Below are positions 7,658 through 13,618 of a stretch of DNA of 14,963 nucleotides, piece by piece. Position 1 is the first letter of the stretch. Every line of letters begins with the position of its first letter. Source of the DNA: Deltaproteobacteria bacterium (GTDB lineage: Bacteria > Desulfobacterota > Desulfobacteria > Desulfobacterales > UBA11574); contig JAFDBA010000049.1 in assembly GCA_019313505.1 (NCBI GenBank), positions 1 to 14,963 of the forward strand, in the 5' to 3' direction. Under the pieces are notes generated by a model that did no database searches, had not been told where the DNA came from, and worked only from the letters and a program-made list of their open reading frames with translations. A program made the translations under genes and the position numbers.

Positions 7658-8938
7658 TTAGGATACCTTCTCTATACCGCTCAAACATTGTTCAAGATAT
7701 TTTTTTATATCAATTTTATTTTCTACTTCTTCAACTTCAAACAAATCTCCGCGAATGGTGGGGTGGTTTGGCGCTCCTTTACATGGATCCGATACGATAT
7801 TGGAAATTGGCATAGTACCAATGCGATTGGCCAGAGTTACTACCTCATCCTTATCAAACCCGAAGAGGGGACGATGTACCGGCATCATTACGGCACTGTC
7901 AAGAACTCTAAGATTCTTCGCTGTTTGGCTCGCCTGTTCTCCAAGTATTTCTCCAGTAACAATACCTTGGCAACCATGAAGAAAGGAGATGTGTTCGGCA
8001 ACACGATACATAAAACGCTTGCAAAGAAGACAAGTGATGCCTTTTTTAGACCCGTGTTTAATAAAAGCATCCAACACAGACTCATATGGAACCACATAGA
8101 CTATTGGCTTTTCAATAGCTCCTATTGTGTAATCAACTAAAACCTTAATATTTTCCAGGGCTTTTTCTCTTACAGTAGAGGTATTTACCCCGGAACTGTT
8201 CTTGTTGTCAAAATGGGGGTCCATGACAACAAAAACCGGAATAGCACCACGTCGCATTGCCATCCAAGCAGCAACCGGCGAATCCAAACCGCCACTTACT
8301 AATGCGACAAGTTTATCCTCTAAGCCCAGTGGAAAGCCTCCTGGAGATTTAATCCGCTCCCCCGAAATGAAAGCTTGATCCATATAAACCTCTATCTCTA
8401 ACATCTTCTCAATATTGCCGTTCCAAGGACCCATTTTCCATTTTGGCCCTTTTTTAAAACGAAGTCTTGAGAAGCTTTTTTTTGACCCATTTTCAAAAGC
8501 TATTTTTTTACCTAAGTTGGTGATGTCTTGTTTTAGAGAGGGAATATCGAGTTTTGGATTCTTTATTGCGCGCACTGCAAGTTTGGAACTGCCAGGGACG
8601 ATTCCGTGTGAGACCATTAGCTTAGCAGCTACTGAAACAACGGCGGTTTTATCGCGAACTGATGTACGGAAACAGGGTGAAATGGAAGAGAGTCCAAATG
8701 TTCGTCCTACAATTGAAATTAATAAATCAAGATCCGAGTCTTGCTCCTTTTCAAAATTGATATAAAGACGACCTTGTCGAGTGACGAAATTAATGCGATT
8801 GAGAATATCTTGCCCACTCGAGTTGTATAATGCCCGCCTTATATTATTATGGAGAAGATCTTCAATAAACTCCTGCGACTGAGTGGACTTTACACCAAAC
8901 TCACCAGTATATCTGACCAAAATGCAGTTATAAATCAT
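7658..8938 (-). CDS. thiI: tRNA 4-thiouridine synthase ThiI (no rhodanese domain)
   Basis: ThiI adenylates and thiolates U8 of tRNA to give 4-thiouridine, and in some bacteria also passes sulfur to thiazole synthesis. Visible in order are an N-terminal ferredoxin-like region (1-60), a THUMP domain (about 60-165), and a PP-loop ATP pyrophosphatase domain with VSGGLDSP (214-221) and GEILGEQASQTAKNL (329-343), a hallmark of ThiI. At 426 residues it lacks the C-terminal rhodanese domain of the 482-residue E. coli enzyme. The candidate sulfur-handling cysteines are C303 and C306 in TCLLCKRF, and C386 in SDPCKGAP. No cysteine desulfurase gene is in the window. The ribosome site before the ATG is poor. 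The gene ends 109 bp before the HNH gene and probably shares its terminator. Confidence 0.95.
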   Translation of the reverse strand: MIYNCILVRYTGEFGVKSTQSQEFIEDLLHNNIRRALYNSSGQDILNRINFVTRQGRLYINFEKEQDSDLDLLISIVGRTFGLSSISPCFRTSVRDKTAVVSVAAKLMVSHGIVPGSSKLAVRAIKNPKLDIPSLKQDITNLGKKIAFENGSKKSFSRLRFKKGPKWKMGPWNGNIEKMLEIEVYMDQAFISGERIKSPGGFPLGLEDKLVALVSGGLDSPVAAWMAMRRGAIPVFVVMDPHFDNKNSSGVNTSTVREKALENIKVLVDYTIGAIEKPIVYVVPYESVLDAFIKHGSKKGITCLLCKRFMYRVAEHISFLHGCQGIVTGEILGEQASQTAKNLRVLDSAVMMPVHRPLFGFDKDEVVTLANRIGTMPISNIVSDPCKGAPNHPTIRGDLFEVEEVENKIDIKKYLEQCLSGIEKVS

Positions 8939-8982
8939 CGCATTAATATACTTTCAACAGCCCCGTCCCCCAAGATCGTGGG

Positions 8983-9081
8983 TCAGAGAATTGTATAGAC
9001 CAGTCCATTAATTGTCTCGAAGTGTTTGTCCAACGTAATGAGTTCAGCTCCATGCTCCATTGTTTGTGCTGCATTTCGTAA
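8983..9081 (-). pseudogene. C-terminal remnant of a PIN-domain (VapC-like) toxin
   Basis: Read on the minus strand in a frame different from the longer open frame there, 32 codons end at a TGA (8983-8985). They spell a peptide containing AAQTMEHGAELITLDKHF and then ETINGLVYTIL. The pattern HGAELITxDxHFxxIxGL is the typical C-terminus of PIN-domain RNases of VapC toxins, including the last conserved acidic residue in LD. A stop codon directly upstream in this frame, and the absence of the first three quarters of the domain, show a dead fragment. It lies downstream of an RHH antitoxin-like gene, where a vapC would be expected. The family match is by eye. Confidence 0.72.
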
Positions 9082-9248
9082 TCATTGCACGCATGCTCTT
9101 TCTTCCTTAAATCATAGTAGGCAGCTCCCCGGCTGGTGTAGACTATGGCATCCTTTGGGTCAGGACCAATAACTTGGTTATAATCCTGAATGGCTTTTTC
9201 GTATTCCTTTTTACAGTCTGCTTTTTTTTCGCCTCTCTTTGTAAGCAA
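9075..9248 (-). pseudogene. Tetratricopeptide repeat fragment
   Basis: This open frame runs on to 8943 without a stop, but only its first 58 codons look like protein. AIQDYNQVIGPDPKDAIVYT and SRGAAYYDLRKKEHACNDYE (residues 19-58) fit one and a half TPR units: the A..Y...I..DP...Y..RG..Y..L....A..DY spacing. Beyond residue 58 the frame is meaningless, because it shadows the PIN-domain remnant. The apparent TTG start has no ribosome site. The frame overlaps the end of the RHH gene. Removing one A from a run of eight (9222-9229) would join the RHH frame directly to this one, so it may be the tail of a frameshifted RHH-TPR fusion. Confidence 0.6.
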
Positions 9249-9402
9249 GCTCTATTTTTTCTATTATAGCATCGGTCACAAAATCCCGTACAGTTATTTT
9301 TTTTTCAGCACAAAAGACCTCTACTCTTTTAATTAACTCTTTCCGGAGACTAATGTTGAGCGTTTTAGTTTCTGTATTTTCCATTGTCGGTTCCTTTTCC
9401 AT
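9211..9402 (-). CDS. Ribbon-helix-helix antitoxin-like protein
   Basis: This short protein has the RHH/CopG/MetJ layout: a beta strand TKTLNISLRKEL, a helix IKRVEVFCAEKK, the turn ITVR, and a second helix DFVTDAIIEKIELAYKERRKK. Such proteins bind operator DNA as dimers and often neutralise a neighbouring toxin while repressing their own promoter. Three in-frame ATGs are possible (9417, 9402, 9384). I prefer 9402 because AAGGA lies 6 nt upstream of it; 9384 has an equally good AAGGA and gives the most typical length. The 9417 start has none. The frame ends in KKSRL immediately after an A8 run, suggesting truncation by slippage. The toxin partner is only a 32-codon PIN remnant downstream, so the pair is probably inactive. 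Confidence 0.6.
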   Translation of the reverse strand: MEKEPTMENTETKTLNISLRKELIKRVEVFCAEKKITVRDFVTDAIIEKIELAYKERRKKSRL

Positions 9403-9579
9403 GTTTATCCTTTTCATGCAGATTTTAAGTTGAACTAGATGTCGGGTATAGTGTCGATAATTTTACTTCACTTTATATGTCACTTCACACTCGACCCTGG
9501 CCAGATCAGGCTTTTGTTTGTTCCATTATAAGTTGTCTTAATGACATTGGCAAGGAGTTGCTTTTTTTACGAGACCGTC

Positions 9580-9602
9580 AACTTTAGTTCACTTCAAACT
9601 CT
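9580..9602. repeat. Single 17-bp CTTTAG repeat unit with partial second copy
   Basis: AACTTTAGTTCACTTCA (9580-9596) is followed by a decayed start of the next unit (AACTCT). It is the same 17-bp unit as at 1889-1939 and, inverted, at 13025-13058. It is immediately preceded by a TTTTTTTACGAGACCGTC string (9562-9579) that looks like another repeat border. Confidence 0.7.
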
Positions 9603-9608
9603 TGCAGC

Positions 9609-9654
9609 GATTCTTCAGGCAGAGCCGGAGAACTCTGACCCGGCCCAAAGAATC
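9609..9654. other. Nested inverted repeat in the intergenic region
   Basis: Outer arms GATTCTT (9609-9615) and AAGAATC (9648-9654) are perfectly complementary. Inside, GCCGG (9624-9628) pairs with CCGGC (9640-9644), while CAGAG (9620-9624) could instead pair with CTCTG (9633-9637). The stretch could fold as a single hairpin with two alternative inner stems. It lies upstream of the mapped promoter, so it is not part of the ATPase leader. One plus frame through it is open (about 9598-9674) but short and has no start. The remaining 9403-9751 sequence shows no other feature I can support. Confidence 0.4.
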
Positions 9655-9751
9655 AGGTTTTTCAGGGCAAAATAATGGAGTTTCAGTGGGAGAGCTGCTT
9701 GTGTGGTATACATGCCATAGTTCTTGATATGAATCAATATAATTTTGCTAT

Positions 9752-9780
9752 TTGACACACAAGCAAGTTTCCTCTATATT
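9752..9780 (+). promoter_or_regulatory. Near-consensus sigma70 promoter for the ATPase cluster
   Basis: TTGACA (9752-9757), a 17-bp spacer and TATATT (9775-9780) form an almost perfect housekeeping promoter. Transcription should begin near 9787, giving a leader of about 45 nt before the ATG at 9832. The leader carries two inverted TTCGATG-family heptamers (9809-9822), and the only weak ribosome site (GGA, 9824-9826) directly abuts them. Confidence 0.7.
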
Positions 9781-9808
9781 CTATGATTAAAAAATGATGA
9801 AAGTCCAA

Positions 9809-9822
9809 CATCGAATATTGAA
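9809..9822. repeat. Two heptamers of the TTCGATG family, inverted
   Basis: CATCGAA (9809-9815) and TATTGAA (9816-9822) are the reverse complement of TTCGATG and a variant TTCAATA. They sit within the 5' untranslated leader of the ATPase gene, ending 9 nt before its ATG. The larger array is at 84-125. Confidence 0.55.
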
Positions 9823-9831
9823 TGGAAAAAT

Positions 9832-12159
9832 ATGGATAAAAACGCAAACGAAAACCCGCCTGCTCCAAAAATTGGTGAGCTATTGGTCAAAGAGGGCCTG
9901 GTAAAAAAAGAGGATATTGAAAGGGCCCTTGAAATTCAGAAAGAAGAAATTAAGGAATCGGAACTGCCTCTGGGCATGCTCCTTGTTAAAAATGGGCTGA
10001 TAACAAAAAACCAACTTCAAAGACTCCTGGACCATCCCTATTTGCGAAAATATATCGGGAAGTTAGCAATTGATAAAGGGTTAATTAATGAAAAACAGCT
10101 TGAGGATTGTCTCAATAAAAAGACACCCAATGAGCTGATCGGCCAGGTATTAATAAAACAAGGATATGCCACAGCCGATGATATAAAAGGTTTGCTCAAT
10201 CAACAAATGGCAGGGACCAAACTGGGTCAGCTTGCACTAAAATTTGATATGATAACCCAGAAGGATCTGGATGAAGTTCTAAAGTGCAAAAACAATCACA
10301 GAGTCCTTGGTGAGATTCTCTGCAGCTTGGATCTTATTAGCCCTATAGATCTTATGCGGTTTCTTAAAAAGTACAACAAGCAGCAAAAGATCGGAGATAT
10401 CCTGGTAAAACAGGGGGCCATTACCCAGGCACAGCTAACCGAAGCTCTTCATGAACAAAGACACAGGGCTGAATACCTGGGTAATATATTGATAGAAAAA
10501 AAGTTTACTACTCTTGATGAGTTGTATTACGCATTATCCAAACAGTATAATATTGAATTTAAAAAACTGGATCAGTTTGATTTGAGTCAGAACCAGATTA
10601 ATACCCTTGTCAGTTTTGTCAGTCTGAATTATGCGGAAAAAAACAAAATCCTGCCCCTATCCCGAGAAAAAAACCGGCTTGTACTCGGGTTGTCCGATGT
10701 GACTAATCTCAAAATTGTCCATGAATTAAGCTCCCTGTACCCTCATCTTAAGATCGATTGTGTGTTGATAACGGATGCCGACTTTAAAAATATTTTCAAG
10801 GCCCTTTACGGTAAGTATTTGAAGGATTCGGACGAGGCCGAAGAAATACAGCAAATCGAGGATGTGGAGAGTATTTCAGTTGATCTGGAGGAAAAAACCG
10901 ATCTTAAAGAAATTACGTCGGAGGTCTACGGTGTTTCCGATGTTAAGGCTCAAGAGGTGGTTAACTATATCATCAGATACGGCATCTTGAAGAATGCCAG
11001 CGATATTCATATTGAACGGGACCGCGAAACAGCCAGACTCCGTTACCGAATCGATGGAGTGCTTCAAACATTAAGACAGGACTGGCTTGACGAAAAACTC
11101 CGAAATATAACAGGAGCAATTATTTCCAGAATCAAGGTCTTGTCCAATCTTGATATCGCCGAAAGACGCCTCCCCCAGGACGGAGCTTTCAGAATAACTT
11201 ATGTAGACAAAGAAAATAATAAGAAAGTCGATGTCGACTTAAGAGTTGCTGTATGCCCGGCTATTGTTGGTGAAAATATAACCATAAGGATACTCGATTC
11301 CCGCACAGCCAAAGTGGGACTTGAAAACCTGGGCCATTCTAATCATGTGCTGAAGCCGTTCAAAACACTGCTTAAGAGTCCTGCAGGGATGGTCCTGGTC
11401 ACCGGACCCACAGGAAGCGGCAAGACCTCAACGCTTTACGGAGCACTGCAGTTTATTTACAATCCGGGAATCAAGATCGTTACTGCGGAAGATCCGATCG
11501 AGTACAGCATTCCCGGAATTATGCAGACACAAATCCACGCCAAAATTAATCTTACATTTGCAAGACTTCTCCGCTCCTTTCTTCGATCTGACCCGGATGT
11601 CATACTGGTGGGTGAAATGCGTGACGAGGAAACGGCAAACATAGGATTTGATGCCGTTCAAACAGGGCACCTTCTTTTAAGTACGTTACACACAAACGAT
11701 GCGGTAGGTGCTATCTCCCGATTACGCGGCCTTAACGTTGATCCCAACCAAATCGCCGCTGGCCTGATGGGAGTGCTTGCCCAGCGGCTTTTAAGGAGAA
11801 TCTGTACTTCATGCAGCACAAAGTATATCCCCACCAAAGCAGAATGGAGCTTACTCTTTAACAGTTACCCCTCCGATTTTACTTTCTATACGGCGAAAGG
11901 TTGTGAGCTATGTGAATTTACAGGATATAATGGTAGAATCCTGATTTCGGAGTTTTTTGTGATGAACGAAGATATTGTCCGTGCACTCATTACGGATGCA
12001 GGAGAAAAAGAAATTAAGCGTATCGCCATAAACGGCGGAATGAAGACAATGCTTGATGATGCCATTTTAAAATTGGACCAGACAACACTGTCCGAGATTA
12101 TTAGAATTGTACCCCATGAAATGATAAAAGAATTTAAATCCAGACCGGAGGAACTTTGA
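9832..12159 (+). CDS. GspE/PilB/MshE-family ATPase with eight MshEN-like motifs
   Basis: This is a cytoplasmic hexameric ATPase of the kind that powers type II secretion or type IV pilus extension. The C-terminal motor is complete: Asp box SDIHIERDR (390-398), Walker A GPTGSGKT (525-532), Walker B with ILVGEMRDEETA (591-602), His box TGHLLLSTLHTNDA (611-624), and a zinc tetracysteine C658/C661 with C691/C694. The N-terminal 240 residues are unusual: eight 24-residue motifs of the form xLGxLLxxxGxxxxxxLxxxL start at 13, 46, 74, 102, 130, 158, 186 and 215. Most family members have one such pair. These are half-sites of the c-di-GMP-binding MshEN domain. The conserved final Gln is kept in motifs 1, 4, 7 and 8, and the leading Arg in none. 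A linking domain (240-330) and an acidic linker (331-355) follow. The ribosome site is weak. Confidence 0.93.
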   Translation: MDKNANENPPAPKIGELLVKEGLVKKEDIERALEIQKEEIKESELPLGMLLVKNGLITKNQLQRLLDHPYLRKYIGKLAIDKGLINEKQLEDCLNKKTPNELIGQVLIKQGYATADDIKGLLNQQMAGTKLGQLALKFDMITQKDLDEVLKCKNNHRVLGEILCSLDLISPIDLMRFLKKYNKQQKIGDILVKQGAITQAQLTEALHEQRHRAEYLGNILIEKKFTTLDELYYALSKQYNIEFKKLDQFDLSQNQINTLVSFVSLNYAEKNKILPLSREKNRLVLGLSDVTNLKIVHELSSLYPHLKIDCVLITDADFKNIFKALYGKYLKDSDEAEEIQQIEDVESISVDLEEKTDLKEITSEVYGVSDVKAQEVVNYIIRYGILKNASDIHIERDRETARLRYRIDGVLQTLRQDWLDEKLRNITGAIISRIKVLSNLDIAERRLPQDGAFRITYVDKENNKKVDVDLRVAVCPAIVGENITIRILDSRTAKVGLENLGHSNHVLKPFKTLLKSPAGMVLVTGPTGSGKTSTLYGALQFIYNPGIKIVTAEDPIEYSIPGIMQTQIHAKINLTFARLLRSFLRSDPDVILVGEMRDEETANIGFDAVQTGHLLLSTLHTNDAVGAISRLRGLNVDPNQIAAGLMGVLAQRLLRRICTSCSTKYIPTKAEWSLLFNSYPSDFTFYTAKGCELCEFTGYNGRILISEFFVMNEDIVRALITDAGEKEIKRIAINGGMKTMLDDAILKLDQTTLSEIIRIVPHEMIKEFKSRPEEL

Positions 12160-12995
12160 GCTTCCAAAGACAATTTCAGATGAGATCAGGACTTACAATG
12201 ATTGCCGCCCTTCTCCTCATGCTCCAATCCGGAGGAGCTCATGCCGCCAACCTTAAATATGTGAGAACCGCTAAACACCAGGATTTTACAAGAATTGTGT
12301 TTGAATTCCAAAATCCTGCTCAATTTAAGGAGCCTGTAATCCATGGTAAGGGAAAATTTTCCGTGGCGTTTCCTGACAGCACAACGGTCCTGTCCCAACA
12401 AGTTATTTATAAGACAACCCGAATTCAGCCTGTTCATTCCATTGAACTTATTCAAAAGGGGACTCTTTTGACGGCCGGCATTAAACTCACTTTTCCCCAT
12501 TTCAAGCTAAAAACTTTTTCTCTTCCCGGTCCCGACCGCGTTGTTATCGATGCATACTTAATAACTCCACCGCCCGAGGAGGATGTGCCGGAGGAGTCTT
12601 TGCATGCCGGGCCTTCATCGAAAGAATTGAAGGAACCTGAAACAAAAAAGCCAAAAGTTATCCCGGAGAAATCTTCAGTAAAAGAAACAAAAGTCCCTGT
12701 CTCTCCCATAAAGACTCAGAGCGCACCGGCCGAAAATGCAACCCAGGGACGGCAAAAACAGGCTGAGTCACTACCTTCTACCGGGGAAAACTACAATCTT
12801 CAGACATATATGCTGGTCCTGTTAAATCTTCTTACAATTGTTATTATTCTGTTGCTTGGTTTCAATCTGTTGAAAAAAAAGTCCGGCATTGATTCAGAAC
12901 ATCTCGGCAATATTTCCGACTCTCTGAAAACAGGAAATGAAAGTATTGCCGCCATAGATGCCATGATTAACAAAGAATTTGAAAAACATGATTAA
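12156..12995 (+). CDS. Secreted, membrane-anchored AMIN-like domain protein
   Basis: A signal peptide (residues 1-30, basic start, hydrophobic MIAALLLMLQ, likely cut after AHA) leads to a beta-rich domain of about 105 residues (31-135). Its pattern LKYVRTAKHQDFTRIVFEF ... PGPDRVVIDAYLI resembles the AMIN domain, which targets periplasmic proteins to peptidoglycan in secretin and amidase systems. A Pro/Lys/Ser/Glu-rich linker follows (136-212), then one membrane helix (218-238, YMLVLLNLLTIVIILLLGF) and a 40-residue cytoplasmic tail. The topology is therefore a periplasmic domain anchored at its C-terminus. The start is a TTG whose bases overlap the ATPase stop (TTGA), with GGAGGAA just upstream (12147-12153), so the two are translationally coupled. 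An ATG at 12180 is possible but has no ribosome site. A role linking the envelope to the ATPase is inference. Confidence 0.75.
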   Translation: MSFQRQFQMRSGLTMIAALLLMLQSGGAHAANLKYVRTAKHQDFTRIVFEFQNPAQFKEPVIHGKGKFSVAFPDSTTVLSQQVIYKTTRIQPVHSIELIQKGTLLTAGIKLTFPHFKLKTFSLPGPDRVVIDAYLITPPPEEDVPEESLHAGPSSKELKEPETKKPKVIPEKSSVKETKVPVSPIKTQSAPAENATQGRQKQAESLPSTGENYNLQTYMLVLLNLLTIVIILLLGFNLLKKKSGIDSEHLGNISDSLKTGNESIAAIDAMINKEFEKHD

Positions 12996-13024
12996 TCCTA
13001 ACCCGGATAAACCGGAAAAGTTAA

Positions 13025-13075
13025 AAGTGATCTAAAGTTTGAAGTGATCTAAAGTTAAGGAGTCGCTACGCTCCG
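13025..13075. repeat. Second copy of the CTAAAG/GTCGCT intergenic module
   Basis: Two 17-bp units (13025-13041 and 13042-13058, each beginning AAGTGATCTAAAGTT) run into a GGAGTCGCTACGCTCC stretch. Positions 13050-13075 match 1834-1859 at 23 of 26 bases, so this and the holA-pyk element are copies of one dispersed module. It fills the gap between the AMIN-like gene and the next gene, within an apparent operon. No terminator-like T-run follows. Confidence 0.75.
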
Positions 13076-13128
13076 GCTATTTATTTTAGATAAAAATTAT
13101 AAATAAGGAACTAACTGCCGGTGACAAC

Positions 13129-13440
13129 ATGACTGATAAATACCAGACAGAAATAATTGTTGGCCTTTCGGACGGGGAAAAAAAAGACCTTGAAAAATTG
13201 ATAACCGAGTTCAGAGAAAAGGAGTCTTCGGCGCCACCGGATCAATCTGCCGAAGATGTTCATAATCAGATCAAATCCATGAGTACAAAACTTGCACAAT
13301 TTGGTGATATTTTACTGAATTTCGATACTAAGATGAAGTCATTTTACCAAATATTACTACTCTCCTATAAAAAGAGCGAGATAATGAACCAGCGTATAGA
13401 TACAATTATAGAGATCATGAAAGACAGAAAAAACCTTTAG
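13129..13440 (+). CDS. Small helical (coiled-coil) protein, unknown function
   Basis: I do not recognise this 103-residue protein. It is hydrophilic, has no signal peptide or membrane segment, and contains no cysteine. A first short helix (about 14-31, DGEKKDLEKLITEFREKE) is followed by a Pro/Ser-rich break (33-40). A long, probably amphipathic helix from about 41 to 100 follows (VHNQIKSMSTKLAQFGDILL then FYQILLLSYKKSEIMNQRID), with hydrophobic residues near every third or fourth position, as in a coiled coil or helical bundle. GGTGA lies 4 nt before the ATG, a usable ribosome site. Its place between the AMIN-like and PilZ genes on the same strand suggests that it is an adaptor or partner in the same system, but only position supports that. 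Confidence 0.7.
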   Translation: MTDKYQTEIIVGLSDGEKKDLEKLITEFREKESSAPPDQSAEDVHNQIKSMSTKLAQFGDILLNFDTKMKSFYQILLLSYKKSEIMNQRIDTIIEIMKDRKNL

Positions 13441-13454
13441 CCCTCAGAGTTATT

Positions 13455-13599
13455 TAGTGTCCATCCATAAATGAGGATTTTTGTTCAAGATCAAGGCATG
13501 TGAAAAAAATAACCACAGGCATATGTTTAATATTCCGAGGATTATTTTTTGAACATAACGCAGAGATTGGGCAAAAAGGCCATTTAGGGATGGACACTA
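13455..13599. mobile_element. 145-bp MITE-like element with 19-bp terminal inverted repeats
   Basis: TAGTGTCCATCCATAAATG (13455-13473) and the reverse complement of 13581-13599 (TAGTGTCCATCCCTAAATG) agree at 18 of 19 positions. The interior is A/T-rich, has no coding capacity, contains GTTCAA and TTGAAC in inverted orientation, and repeats GAGGATT directly. If the true ends are GTGTCC/GGACAC the flanking TA on both sides would be a TA target duplication, as made by IS630/Tc1-mariner transposases. The TA is itself part of the palindrome, so this is not proven. The element sits 15 bp after one stop codon and 19 bp before the next start, leaving the GGAAGG ribosome site of the PilZ gene just outside it. 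No matching transposase is in the window. Confidence 0.82.
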
Positions 13600-13618
13600 G
13601 TTAGCCGGAAGGTGCATT

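Noticed and set aside
8943..9074. The downstream half of the open frame 8943-9248 taken as a real TPR protein C-terminus.
   Set aside because: It has no TPR character and overlaps, in another frame, a recognisable PIN-domain C-terminus, so it is a shadow.
9218..9237. Programmed -1 ribosomal frameshift at the A8 run.
   Set aside because: Joining the two frames requires a +1 shift (or loss of one A), not the -1 shift that A-rich slippery heptamers promote, and no stimulatory stem or internal ribosome site is visible.
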